Assembly: GCA_910575035.1 (NCBI GenBank)
Contig: CAJTDL010000004.1
Coordinates: forward strand, 1-64,000
Source of the DNA: Lachnospiraceae bacterium
GTDB taxonomy: Bacteria; Bacillota; Clostridia; Lachnospirales; Lachnospiraceae
Direction: 5' to 3'
Length of the DNA: 64,000 bases
The position numbers and the translations under genes were made by a program. The notes beneath the pieces are model-generated. The model did not search any database. It saw only the letters and a program-made list of their open reading frames with translations, and had not been told where the DNA came from. Position 1 is the stretch's first letter, and every line of letters begins with the position of its first letter. This document shows, one piece after another, positions 43,139 to 51,527 of the stretch.

Positions 43139-43717
43139 TTATAGGTTTATTTCCAGAAATACCTGATCCATGTCATCCTGCTCAATTCCAAGATAACGTT
43201 TTGTAATCTGGAATGAGGAATGGTTGAAAATGTTCATTATGACAGCAGGCTGTACGCCCATCTTCCAGGCATGGTAGCCAAAGGTCTTGCGCAGGCTATG
43301 GCAGCTGACGGTTGTCTCAAAATGCAGCGCCCGCCCGGCAGAGCTCAGAATGCGGTAGGCCTGGCAGCGGCTCAGCGGCTTCTTCCCGCCCCGACCAGGA
43401 AAGATAAAGGCTTCCCCTGTTATCCCTGGAAGGCTGTTTTTGTACAGCCTGAGGGCTTTTACAACGTTTGCGTTCAATGCAATCTGTGTTTTCTTTCCCG
43501 TCTTGCGCTCAGTGATGGAAATATGCTGCCGGAAGTGGCCATCTGTAAAATTGTAGACATCGCCCCAGGTCAGGGAGAGCAAGTCGCTGATCCGCAGGGC
43601 AGAATTAATACCCAAGCATACCATGGAGTAATTGCGCAGGCTGCGCTTTTCATAGAGAAAATAGTTTTTGAGTGCGTTAATGTCCTCTGTTTTTCTAATT
43701 GGCTGTGTAGCGCCCAT
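43139..43717 (-). CDS. RecV/FimB-like short tyrosine recombinase (DNA invertase)
   Basis: This 192-residue protein contains the tyrosine recombinase catalytic domain only. All six active-site residues are visible: Arg42 (SALRISDLL), Lys72 (ERKTGK), His140-x-x-Arg143 (HSLRKTFG), His166 (NHSS) and the nucleophile Tyr175 (KRYLGI). It lacks the N-terminal core-binding domain of integrases, as do FimB/FimE and the C. difficile RecV invertase (about 190-200 residues). The start at 43717 follows AGGAGG. An inverted repeat (AGGTT/AACCT, 43768-43785) lies in its promoter. It is flanked by inverted sites, so inversion rather than excision is expected. Confidence 0.85.
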   Translation of the reverse strand: MGATQPIRKTEDINALKNYFLYEKRSLRNYSMVCLGINSALRISDLLSLTWGDVYNFTDGHFRQHISITERKTGKKTQIALNANVVKALRLYKNSLPGITGEAFIFPGRGGKKPLSRCQAYRILSSAGRALHFETTVSCHSLRKTFGYHAWKMGVQPAVIMNIFNHSSFQITKRYLGIEQDDMDQVFLEINL

Positions 43718-43812
43718 TTTCTGAAACCTCCTGTTCTCATCAGATGTTTTATTCCATAACAACTGGCCCAGGTTCCAAACCTAGGGGCTGGTGTGCCATG
43801 CCACCTGCCATA

Positions 43813-43835
43813 CAACATTCTATAGTAGATTGATG
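43813..43835 (+). repeat. Right inverted site (IR-R) of the proposed invertible segment
   Basis: CAACATTCTATAGTAGATTG then ATG matches the reverse complement of IR-L at 20 of 23 positions, including 12 consecutive bases (TATAGTAGATTG). It lies between the recombinase and csrA, 91 bp before the csrA start codon. Confidence 0.8.
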
Positions 43836-43925
43836 AGTTTGGGCAACAAGCCATTTCGGTTGGAAATGGGTTCAGGCGAGTAGGCGTTCATATGGGAAAT
43901 GAATTAGAAAAACAAGGAGGTTCTT

Positions 43926-44240
43926 ATGCTGAAATTAACAGTGAAGGCAGGGGAGTACCTGCTGGTGGGAGATCATGTGAAAGTGGTGTTCACTGGGGGA
44001 AGTGCAAATAATATGCATGTGCTGGTGGATGCGCCGAGGTCTATGAATATTGTAAGGAGCACGGCGTTAGAAAAGCACGGCATGGCGGCAGACCCAGGGA
44101 ATGAAGTGAAGTACCATAAGGATAGGGAACTTTCAGCGGAAGCGAAGGAGAAGATTAAGGCGATTCTGATGGAAGAGCGGAAACGTGCCAGAAGGGAAGA
44201 GGCGGCACGGAACAACCCGTTGAGGAGGTATGGCGGGTAA
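43926..44240 (+). CDS. csrA: CsrA-family RNA-binding regulator
   Basis: The 104-residue protein starts MLKLTVKAGEYLLVGDHVKV and contains LVDAPRSMNIVRSTALEK, the CsrA beta-strand core with the RNA-binding arginine in NIVRS. A helical C-terminal extension of about 45 residues (RELSAEAKEKIKAILMEERK) goes beyond the usual 60-75 residues. CsrA blocks translation of flagellin mRNA by covering its ribosome site; in Bacillus, FliW and Hag relieve it. Its own ribosome site ACAAGGAGG is identical to that of the flagellin gene, so it may regulate itself as well. No fliW is in the window. Confidence 0.85.
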   Translation: MLKLTVKAGEYLLVGDHVKVVFTGGSANNMHVLVDAPRSMNIVRSTALEKHGMAADPGNEVKYHKDRELSAEAKEKIKAILMEERKRARREEAARNNPLRRYGG

Positions 44241-44580
44241 AGTAGGCGCGTTAGTGGATGCAGAAAGTGTAATGGAAAATGGAGTTTCAAATAATATAGC
44301 CTTTTTAAGAAAAATTGAAAAAGGTTAGAAAAATTAAGATGGTAATAATGCAGAGATGCCGAGGGTTTCTGCTTATTATAAATAGCCGAACCGCATGGCG
44401 GAAAGGCTTTGAGGAAGTCGATTTGCATGGCAGACTTTTTGGGAAGGATGCTGTGTGAGGAGAAAAAATGCATGCAAACGGATTTGCAGCATGGTTGCCG
44501 GATAAAAAAGGCAACAACTGGCCTGCCGAATGTAAAGCCATAGGCGGGCAGGCACATCAAAAACAAGGAGGAAAAATATT
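44241..44580 (+). promoter_or_regulatory. Flagellin leader with CsrA-type hairpins
   Basis: The 340-bp gap holds no gene. Two hairpins display GGA in their loops: GCAAA-CGGA-TTTGC (44474-44487) and GTTGCC-GGATAAAAAA-GGCAAC (44494-44515). A third stem, GCCTGCC with GGCAGGC (44521-44553), is followed by the ribosome site ACAAGGAGG (44563-44571). GGA in a loop plus an ACAAGGA ribosome site is the classical CsrA binding pattern. I see no good sigma-28 promoter directly in front of flagellin. Confidence 0.7.
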
Positions 44581-45759
44581 ATGGCAATGGTAATCCAACA
44601 CAATCTTACGGCGATGAATTCTAACCGTCAATTAGGGGTAATCACAAGCGGGCAGGCAAAGTCATCTGAGAAGTTGTCATCTGGTTATAAGATTAATCGT
44701 GCAGCAGATGATGCGGCAGGGCTTAAGATTTCTGAGAAAATGAGGAGCCAGGTTCGCGGCTTGAACCGTGCGTCTACAAACGCACAGGATGGTATTTCTT
44801 TGATTCAGACGGCAGAAGGTGCGTTGAACGAAGCGCATTCTATTTTGCAGCGTATGCACGAACTGGCAGTACAGGGCGCTAATGATACAAACCAGGAGAT
44901 TGACCGCGAGGCAATTGATGAGGAATTGGCTGCTTTGACAGAAGAGCTTGACAGGATTTCGGAGACAACGCAGTTTAATAAGCAGAACTTGTTAGATGGA
45001 AGCTTCAAAGATAAGAACCTTCATGTTGGCGCTAATGCAGACCAGAGGATTAGCATTAAGATTGATAGTATGAATGCTAATTCGCTTGGACTGAAGGATT
45101 TTGCATATTTTAAAGGCCAGACATCGGTATCTTATAATAAGATGACCTATATGGGCGTGGATTATGATTATGATATAAAGATGGGCGCTGCAAGTAACAT
45201 GTCTGCATTTAAAGATAAAGTGATACAGGCGGGCAAAGACGCATATAAGGACAGTATGGTAGGGCGGGGTTCTGCAGGAACTTATTTCTTGAGTGATACG
45301 AAAATTGGTTCAACAATGCCGACAGCGGCAAGCGGAGCTTCGATGCTTGGTGAGAAATATGGTGGATTGTTAAGTGACGCTTGGGATAACCTTCTTTCAA
45401 ATGCAAAGATAATTACCACAACAACTGGGGGATTTGGTTCCAAAGTCACATTTTCAGCTCCTACGGTGTTAGATTATGATAAAGCAAATGCTACTTTGAA
45501 GGCAGTTCAGGCAGCCATTAATATTGTATCCACTCAGCGTTCAGCGCTTGGTGCAATCCAGAACCGTTTAGAGCATACAGTTGCAAATCTGGATAATGTA
45601 GCAGAGAATACACAGGCGGCAGAATCCAGGATCCGTGATACAGATATGGCGTCTGAAATGGTGGAATACAGCAAGAACAATATTCTTGCTCAGGCAGGGC
45701 AGTCAATGCTTGCACAAGCAAACCAGGCTACGCAGGGCGTGTTGTCATTGCTACAGTAA
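44581..45759 (+). CDS. hag: Flagellin
   Basis: The 392-residue protein has the conserved flagellin ends. The N-terminal part reads VIQHNLTAMNSNRQLG, KINRAADDAAGLKISEKMRS and NAQDGISLIQTAEGALNEAH (D0/D1). The C-terminal part reads SQRSALGAIQNRLEHTVANL and ends NQATQGVLSLLQ. Residues about 145-300 are the surface-exposed variable region, rich in Lys, Ser and Gly and likely the site of glycosylation. Flagellin is exported and forms the filament. Maf and sugar-pathway genes follow, suggesting that the exposed domain is decorated. A terminator follows at 45779. Confidence 0.97.
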   Translation: MAMVIQHNLTAMNSNRQLGVITSGQAKSSEKLSSGYKINRAADDAAGLKISEKMRSQVRGLNRASTNAQDGISLIQTAEGALNEAHSILQRMHELAVQGANDTNQEIDREAIDEELAALTEELDRISETTQFNKQNLLDGSFKDKNLHVGANADQRISIKIDSMNANSLGLKDFAYFKGQTSVSYNKMTYMGVDYDYDIKMGAASNMSAFKDKVIQAGKDAYKDSMVGRGSAGTYFLSDTKIGSTMPTAASGASMLGEKYGGLLSDAWDNLLSNAKIITTTTGGFGSKVTFSAPTVLDYDKANATLKAVQAAINIVSTQRSALGAIQNRLEHTVANLDNVAENTQAAESRIRDTDMASEMVEYSKNNILAQAGQSMLAQANQATQGVLSLLQ

Positions 45760-45778
45760 TCTGCCATATAAGCAGGAT

Positions 45779-45807
45779 AAAAAAACCAGCTATGGCTGGT
45801 TTTTTTA
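45779..45807 (+). terminator. Flagellin terminator
   Basis: AAAAAAACCAGC pairs with GCTGGTTTTTTT around a short loop. It lies 20 bp after the flagellin stop codon and separates it from the glycosylation genes. Confidence 0.9.
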
Positions 45808-45828
45808 TCTGGGGCAGAAGGAGGACGG

Positions 45829-46152
45829 ATGCAGGAAAAAATACAGAATTTATATGAAGAAATTATGTTTTTGGGCTTTGCTGCAACCTACCAGCGTAAT
45901 AATAATTATGTTGAAAACAGCAAGTCGGTATTTCCGGAAATCCAGGAATTTGTCCAATGGTTTCTGGAAAGCCAGCAGTCTGTATTTGCACAAGAAGTAT
46001 ATGGAAATTTGATAGATATTCTAAAGGACTGCGAGACGGCGCTTAGGGAGCATGATAATGTGCTGATGATGGATGCGCTGGAACAGGGCATTGTAGGGTA
46101 TTTGGAGATGTTTCTTTCAGAAGAATATTTCAAGGAAAAGGAGAGCATGTAG
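45829..46152 (+). CDS. Unknown 107-residue helical protein between flagellin and maf
   Basis: The protein (MQEKIQNLYEEIMFLGFAAT ... LSEEYFKEKESM) is all helical in appearance, with no membrane segment and no signal peptide. It shares operon position, but no clear sequence identity, with FliS-type flagellin chaperones. Its GGAG ribosome site and 1-bp gap to maf show coupling. Likely roles are flagellin binding or glycosylation support; I do not recognise the family. Confidence 0.75.
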   Translation: MQEKIQNLYEEIMFLGFAATYQRNNNYVENSKSVFPEIQEFVQWFLESQQSVFAQEVYGNLIDILKDCETALREHDNVLMMDALEQGIVGYLEMFLSEEYFKEKESM

Positions 46153-46153
46153 G

Positions 46154-48022
46154 TTGGAAGAGTTGAGGCGCAAGAACCTTAGGATATTGGAGGAGCAGTT
46201 TCCAGGTATATGTGAAATTATAGAGGAAAAGAAAGAGGGGCTGTTAGGGAAAGAAAAGGTTGTTCTGGAGGAAGAGACGGCATTCACAGGAGAACAGATA
46301 CTGGCCATTCAGAAAGCAGGGCGGAGGCTGTACCTGTCAGGGCGCCGCAATCCTAAGGCTCATCCCCTTAACCAGATTTCTGTATTGGGTAAGATTGTTC
46401 CATATGCACCCGTCTTTGTGCTGGGGATGGGGAATATTTATTATTTGGAAGAGCTGTTGGCTCAGGCGGATGAAAGCGTTGTTGTCTTGCTTTATGAGCC
46501 GCTTTTTTCCGTGTTTTATAAGCAGCTGGGGAGGATAGACTTTGAAAAGATTTTTGGAAGGCAGACGATTGCTTTCATTGTGGAAGGAATTAATGAGGAT
46601 GGGTTGGAGAGCATGGTTGCTGCCATGCTGTCTGGGGATAAAATCCCCGTAATGAAATATTTTGTCTTGCCGAATTATGTGGAACTATGTAAGGAGCAGG
46701 TAAACTGGTTTATAAAAATGCTGTTAGAAAAATCAGGGCAATATAATTTCGGGTTGGGGACTCAGATGCTCTTTTCCCATTACCAGGCAGAGAATTTTTA
46801 CAATAATGTAAAATATGTCCGAACGGGTTACAAAGCATTCCAGCTTTTGAATGTTATTCCAGCTGATATTCCGGCTTTCGTGGTGTCGGCAGGGCCATCT
46901 CTGAATAAAAACATAAAGGAATTGAGGCGGGCAAAGGATAAATCATTTATTATTGCAGTGGATACGGCTGTGAAACCGCTTCTAAAAGAAGGAATTGTGC
47001 CAGATATGTTTGCAACATTGGACGGCCTTAAACCATTAGAATTGGTGGAAATAGAAGAGGCAAGGGAAATCCCCCTTCTGACCCAGGTGACAGCAGCACA
47101 TTCTGTTATGGATTATCATACAGGAAAGAAATTCTTTTATGATGAAGGTTATAGGTATGTTAAGGCGCTGTTTGAGATGAACCAGAAATCATTAGAAGGG
47201 TTTCCCGTAGGAGGTTCTGTTGCTACCCTGGCATTTTCCCTAGCTTGCCATCTTGGCATCCGGAAAATTATTTTCGTAGGCCAGGATTTGGCTTATACCG
47301 ATAATAAATCCCATGCAGATGGAACCTTCCAGGAAGTGATGCCAAAAGAAGATACGGAAAAATTCATTAAGGTTCCGGGAAATTATGTGGAGGAATTGCC
47401 GACTTTAACAAACCTAAATGAGTACCGTAAATGGTTTGAAAAATACATCGAATGGTGGGCCGCTGGGCATGAAGTTGAATTTATCAACGCTACAGAGGGG
47501 GGCGCTAAGATAGAAGGGACAAAATTGATGTCCTTGGCAGAGGTGATTGAACAAGAATGCAGGAAAGAGGTTGATATCAAGTCTTGTGTTGACAGCCTGG
47601 AGCCAGCATTTTCCAAAGAAGAACAGGAGAAAATAAGTGTGTATTTTCAGAATACCCCTAAGAAGGTTCATGAGATTGCCAACCTGGCACGAGAGGGGAA
47701 GAAAATATTTGGGCAGTTAGATAAGCTGTGCAGGAAGGGCAATGTGGATAAACAGGAGTATCTCAAGGTTTTAAAAAGGGTGAAACGGAACCGGAAAAAG
47801 ATTGAGGAGAACCCTAATTATGAGTTGCTGCGCGAGTCTATGATAGAGGCAGAACAGATTATCCGTTCTGGGCAGTATTTTAGGCGGGAGGCCATAGAAG
47901 AGGAAGGGATTGAACTGGCAAGGCAGGGAAAAAAGTATATGGAGCTTTTGGAGGAATGTGCCAAGATTGTTGAAGAGTTTACCAGTCAGACAGTCGGGAA
48001 AATAGGGTTGGAAACGGGATAA
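46154..48022 (+). CDS. Maf-type flagellin glycosyltransferase (DUF115)
   Basis: The 622-residue protein is a motility accessory factor. The central DUF115 domain begins YKAFQLLNVIPADIPAFVVS with GPSLNKNIKELRRAKDKSFI and continues with VPDMFATLDGL and IRKIIFVGQDLAYTDNKSHA. Helical N- and C-terminal parts follow. Maf proteins attach nonulosonic acids such as pseudaminic or legionaminic acid to serine or threonine of flagellin before export. The TTG at 46154 follows AAGGAG. Its place after flagellin and before pseB supports the role. Confidence 0.88.
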   Translation: MEELRRKNLRILEEQFPGICEIIEEKKEGLLGKEKVVLEEETAFTGEQILAIQKAGRRLYLSGRRNPKAHPLNQISVLGKIVPYAPVFVLGMGNIYYLEELLAQADESVVVLLYEPLFSVFYKQLGRIDFEKIFGRQTIAFIVEGINEDGLESMVAAMLSGDKIPVMKYFVLPNYVELCKEQVNWFIKMLLEKSGQYNFGLGTQMLFSHYQAENFYNNVKYVRTGYKAFQLLNVIPADIPAFVVSAGPSLNKNIKELRRAKDKSFIIAVDTAVKPLLKEGIVPDMFATLDGLKPLELVEIEEAREIPLLTQVTAAHSVMDYHTGKKFFYDEGYRYVKALFEMNQKSLEGFPVGGSVATLAFSLACHLGIRKIIFVGQDLAYTDNKSHADGTFQEVMPKEDTEKFIKVPGNYVEELPTLTNLNEYRKWFEKYIEWWAAGHEVEFINATEGGAKIEGTKLMSLAEVIEQECRKEVDIKSCVDSLEPAFSKEEQEKISVYFQNTPKKVHEIANLAREGKKIFGQLDKLCRKGNVDKQEYLKVLKRVKRNRKKIEENPNYELLRESMIEAEQIIRSGQYFRREAIEEEGIELARQGKKYMELLEECAKIVEEFTSQTVGKIGLETG

Positions 48023-48037
48023 CAGGGAGGGAAGATT

Positions 48038-49033
48038 ATGTTGAACGGAAAGGCCATTCTTATCACAGGGGGAACAGGTTCTTTTGGCAATGCATTTACA
48101 GAGTATGCCTTGGCTCATTATGAGCCGAAAAAAATCATTATTTATTCCCGTGATGAATATAAGCAATTTTTGATGGCGGAGAAATTAAAGAAATATAAAA
48201 AAACGCTGCGCTTCTTTATCGGTGATGTACGCGATAGGGACAGGCTATACCGTGCTTTTGATGGCGTGGACTATGTCGTGCATGCGGCGGCCTTGAAGCA
48301 GGTGCCAGCCTGTGAATATAATCCAATAGAGGCAATCAAAACGAATATCAATGGGGCGATGAATATCATAGATGCGGCGCTGAATTGCGGGGTGAAAAAG
48401 GTTGTTGCGCTTTCTACAGATAAGGCAGTCAACCCCGTCAATTTATATGGGGGTACCAAACTAGTGTCGGACAAGCTGTTTGTATCGGCAAATGCATATG
48501 TAGGGAAAAAGGACAGTAATTTTTCGGTTGTCCGTTATGGGAATGTAGCGGGGAGCCGCGGTTCTGTCATCCCGTTTTTCCGAAGCCTTGCTGCCAAGGG
48601 TGAAAATAAGCTGCCAATTACAGACCATCGTATGACCCGTTTTTGGATTTGCCTGGAACAGGGTGTGGAACTGGTGATTAAAGCATTGGAAGAGGCCAGA
48701 GGCGGGGAGATTTTTATTTCCAAGATCCCATCCTTTAAGATTACAGATCTTGCACAAGCCATACTGCCAGGCTGCGAGATGCCGGAAGTAGGGATCCGTG
48801 AAGGGGAAAAGCTTCATGAGATTATGGTGGCGCGGGAAGATGCTATGAATGCCTACGAGTACGGAAAGCATTTCATTGTATATCCCCATATGGAATGGTG
48901 GAACCAGGATAACATCCAGCCAGGAGGGAAGAAATTGGCGGATGGGTTTGAGTATAATTCTGGCACAAATACAGAATGGCTGGATACCGGCCGATTACAA
49001 GAACTGCTGGCAGCAATGGGTTTAGCGTATTGA
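48038..49033 (+). CDS. pseB: UDP-GlcNAc 4,6-dehydratase/5-epimerase (PseB-like)
   Basis: The 331-residue extended SDR protein starts ILITGGTGSFGNAFTEYALA with a Rossmann GxxGxxG. The catalytic segment is STDKAVNPVNLYGGTK, containing the Asp-Lys and Tyr of inverting 4,6-dehydratases. The length is typical of PseB. It makes the first intermediate of pseudaminic acid, UDP-2-acetamido-2,6-dideoxy-L-arabino-hexos-4-ulose. The next enzyme, PseC, is not in the window. It follows maf by 15 bp. Confidence 0.88.
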   Translation: MLNGKAILITGGTGSFGNAFTEYALAHYEPKKIIIYSRDEYKQFLMAEKLKKYKKTLRFFIGDVRDRDRLYRAFDGVDYVVHAAALKQVPACEYNPIEAIKTNINGAMNIIDAALNCGVKKVVALSTDKAVNPVNLYGGTKLVSDKLFVSANAYVGKKDSNFSVVRYGNVAGSRGSVIPFFRSLAAKGENKLPITDHRMTRFWICLEQGVELVIKALEEARGGEIFISKIPSFKITDLAQAILPGCEMPEVGIREGEKLHEIMVAREDAMNAYEYGKHFIVYPHMEWWNQDNIQPGGKKLADGFEYNSGTNTEWLDTGRLQELLAAMGLAY

Positions 49034-49063
49034 TAGGGAAGGTTACCTAAGAAAGGATGGAAC

Positions 49064-51472
49064 ATGGCTCATATTTTGTTAATGAAAGGCCAATCGCAGT
49101 ATGATGCAATGCGGTATTATATTGATGAGGTTGAAATAGGATTCCGTTTGGCAGGGTTCCATACAATCGTTTTGGATACGATGGAGGAATCCTATTTGTT
49201 CCAGTTCGAGGAAATAGTAAACAGTGGGATGGGAATTGATTTTATTTTTGATTATAATGCCATCAATATGGACATAAAAGACAGGGTCGTATCGAAACTA
49301 AAAAACGCATGTTACATAACATATTTGTGTGACCATCCGGCAGCGCATGATAGACGTTTAAAAAAAATAGATGCAAGAGCGGTTGTCTTTGTATGTGATG
49401 CACTGCATGAGGAATATATCCGTCGGTATTATCCAAATATAAAATATGTGAAATATATTCCGCTCTCTGGCAGTTATAGTACGAAACAGGTTCCTTTTAA
49501 GGAGCGCAGTATTGATGTAATATTTACAGGGAGCTACATGAAAGCGGATGATGTGTATCAGAATAGGCTTCTGCAGGATGAGGGGGTCCTAAAAGAATTT
49601 GCAAAGTTTATGGTAAAAGACATCATCCAAAACCCCCAACAACCAATTGAAATGTGCCTGGAACGTGCGATAGACTTTTTCGGGATATGGGTATCGGAAG
49701 AGGAATTTAAGGAGTTGGTTGGGGAGTTTCTTTTTATAGATAGGTATGCAAGGGATTATTACAGGGATCAAGTAATACGCGTCTTGGTGGAGCATGGCAT
49801 AAAGGTTCATGTATTCGGGAAGGGATGGGAAGCATTTGAAAGCCCTAAAAAAGAAAATCTTGTGATTGAAGAGGGGAATTCTTATGTTGCCCGTAAGGCT
49901 GTCGCAAATGCTAAAATATCACTTAATGTCATGCCATGGTTCAAAGCAGGCTTTCAGGAACGGATTGCATCTGCAATGCTTAGCGGGACGGTAGCGCTGA
50001 CAGACGGAAGCAAATATATTGATGGGAATTTTGAAGATGGGAAGGAGCTGGTTGTCTATTCGCTGGAGGATTTGGACAGATTGCCAGGGAAGGTAAAAAC
50101 CCTGTTGGATAATGGAGGAATGGCAGGGCAGATAGCATCTGTCGGAAAAGAGCGTGCAGACAAGGAATTGACTTGGCAGCATCGTGTATTTGAGATGGTG
50201 GGTTATATCCAGAAGAATATAGGGGGAACCCCAATCAGCCAGCAAGGGAGTGGGGCAGTTATGCAGGTTCCCTATAAAAGGAAACAGAACCGCTTGGTAG
50301 GGAGGGACGCTATACGGGGGATAGAGGAGATATTAGGGTTGATGGAAAATATCCGTAAATTTGACGTCATTGATGTATGTGACCTGAAATACCTGTATCA
50401 GAAGTTCCTACTGCTTTTCCTGAAAATAAAAGCAAATTTTCCAGAAGTAGCAATCAATAAATTTGTATATGATTTTATAGAGGGTTTAAAAGGAGAAACT
50501 TTATCAGATGGGATTGAATTTTTTATTATGGAATGCATGAAATTCCAATCTATCTTCTTAAAGGCAGAAAATAAAGAGTTAATCCAAGAAAATGGATATT
50601 TACACGAAAGGAACAGGAGAACACATTCCGAGTGGGAAAAGATAAGCAGGCATGAGAACGAGACAATCATAAAAAAAATCCTTCAGAATTATTCAGACAG
50701 TGAAGACAGAGAAATTTTGGAAATCATACCAAGGATTAAGGAACGGGGATGGATAACGACATATAACCAGGAATTTGCGGATAAATATGCTGGGGCAGGC
50801 AAAGTAAGTATGGTTTTCTACGATGAGGCCTGTAAAATGCATTATGTTGATTGGGATGGGAAGCGGATGTATTACCCCCGGGGATATTCCAAAGAAAACG
50901 TGGCGGTACAGGCTAACTTTGCAAGGATGGAGCAGGATCAGGAGTCCCCGCATTGTTATCTGGGGGAAGGATTTGATGTTTGTGAGGGGGATGTCGTTAT
51001 TGATGCTGGAGTGGCAGAGGGCAATTTTGCATTGGGGATTGTTGAAAAGGCAGGGAAGGTATATCTTGTGGAATGTGGACATCATTGGGTCGAAGCATTA
51101 GAGCAGACTTTCAGGCCTTGGAAGGAAAAAGTAGTGATTATTGAAGGGATGCTAGGGGAAAAAAGTGAGGGAGGGTATGTGAGCATTGATAGTATTGTGA
51201 AAGAAGAAGAAATAAATTTTATAAAAATGGATATCGAGGGTTCAGAAAACGCTGCATTAAAAGGTGCCTCTAAACTATTAAGAAAGAGCAGAAACCTAAA
51301 ATGTGCTGTCTGTGCCTATCATAAAAAGAATGCAGAAAAAGATATCAAAAAGATTTTCGAAACGCATGGATTTACGACTGCAACAACAAGAGGTTATATG
51401 TTTTTTAAGGATGATTTGGATAGTTGGGTTGATGGTGAATTTCGGAGAGGGATTGTCCGAGCCATGAAATAG
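49064..51472 (+). CDS. Glycosyltransferase fused to FkbM-type methyltransferase
   Basis: The 802-residue protein has three parts. The N-terminal half (1-400) is a GT-B-like, CgeB-type glycosyltransferase with SIDVIFTGSYMKADD and the donor-site region SLNVMPWFKAGFQERIASAM LSGTVALTD. Residues about 400-560 are helical. The C-terminal 200 residues are an FkbM methyltransferase: DVVIDAGVAEGNFALGIVEK, IDSIVKEEEINFIKMDIEGS ENAALKGA. Together they could add and O-methylate a sugar on flagellin. Signal peptide and membrane helices are absent. The substrate is unknown. Confidence 0.8.
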   Translation: MAHILLMKGQSQYDAMRYYIDEVEIGFRLAGFHTIVLDTMEESYLFQFEEIVNSGMGIDFIFDYNAINMDIKDRVVSKLKNACYITYLCDHPAAHDRRLKKIDARAVVFVCDALHEEYIRRYYPNIKYVKYIPLSGSYSTKQVPFKERSIDVIFTGSYMKADDVYQNRLLQDEGVLKEFAKFMVKDIIQNPQQPIEMCLERAIDFFGIWVSEEEFKELVGEFLFIDRYARDYYRDQVIRVLVEHGIKVHVFGKGWEAFESPKKENLVIEEGNSYVARKAVANAKISLNVMPWFKAGFQERIASAMLSGTVALTDGSKYIDGNFEDGKELVVYSLEDLDRLPGKVKTLLDNGGMAGQIASVGKERADKELTWQHRVFEMVGYIQKNIGGTPISQQGSGAVMQVPYKRKQNRLVGRDAIRGIEEILGLMENIRKFDVIDVCDLKYLYQKFLLLFLKIKANFPEVAINKFVYDFIEGLKGETLSDGIEFFIMECMKFQSIFLKAENKELIQENGYLHERNRRTHSEWEKISRHENETIIKKILQNYSDSEDREILEIIPRIKERGWITTYNQEFADKYAGAGKVSMVFYDEACKMHYVDWDGKRMYYPRGYSKENVAVQANFARMEQDQESPHCYLGEGFDVCEGDVVIDAGVAEGNFALGIVEKAGKVYLVECGHHWVEALEQTFRPWKEKVVIIEGMLGEKSEGGYVSIDSIVKEEEINFIKMDIEGSENAALKGASKLLRKSRNLKCAVCAYHKKNAEKDIKKIFETHGFTTATTRGYMFFKDDLDSWVDGEFRRGIVRAMK

Positions 51473-51527
51473 GCCGAGGGATATGGTTTTACAAGGAAAA
51501 TGGGATATATGTAGAAAGGCAGAGGTT

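Larger units (their letters stand above)
42761..43835. other. Proposed invertible DNA segment carrying its own recombinase
   Basis: A 1.07-kb segment is bounded by inverted ~23-bp sites (IR-L, IR-R). It contains a complete tyrosine recombinase gene and, near its left edge, a sigma-28-like promoter. The first gene beyond the right edge is csrA, then flagellin. The layout is that of a phase-variation switch such as the RecV-controlled flagellar switch of Clostridioides difficile or the FimB/E switch. The stretch 42513-43138 holds no gene, only these sites and AT-rich DNA. Confidence 0.6.

Noticed and set aside
43139-43717. Prophage or ICE integrase
   Set aside because: The protein lacks an N-terminal core-binding domain and no phage or conjugation genes adjoin; inverted flanking sites favour an invertase.
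44330-44410. Sigma-28 promoter directly before flagellin
   Set aside because: GCCGAGGG (44365 region) and AGCCGAAC lack a TAAA box at 14-16 bp, so I could not support a promoter here.
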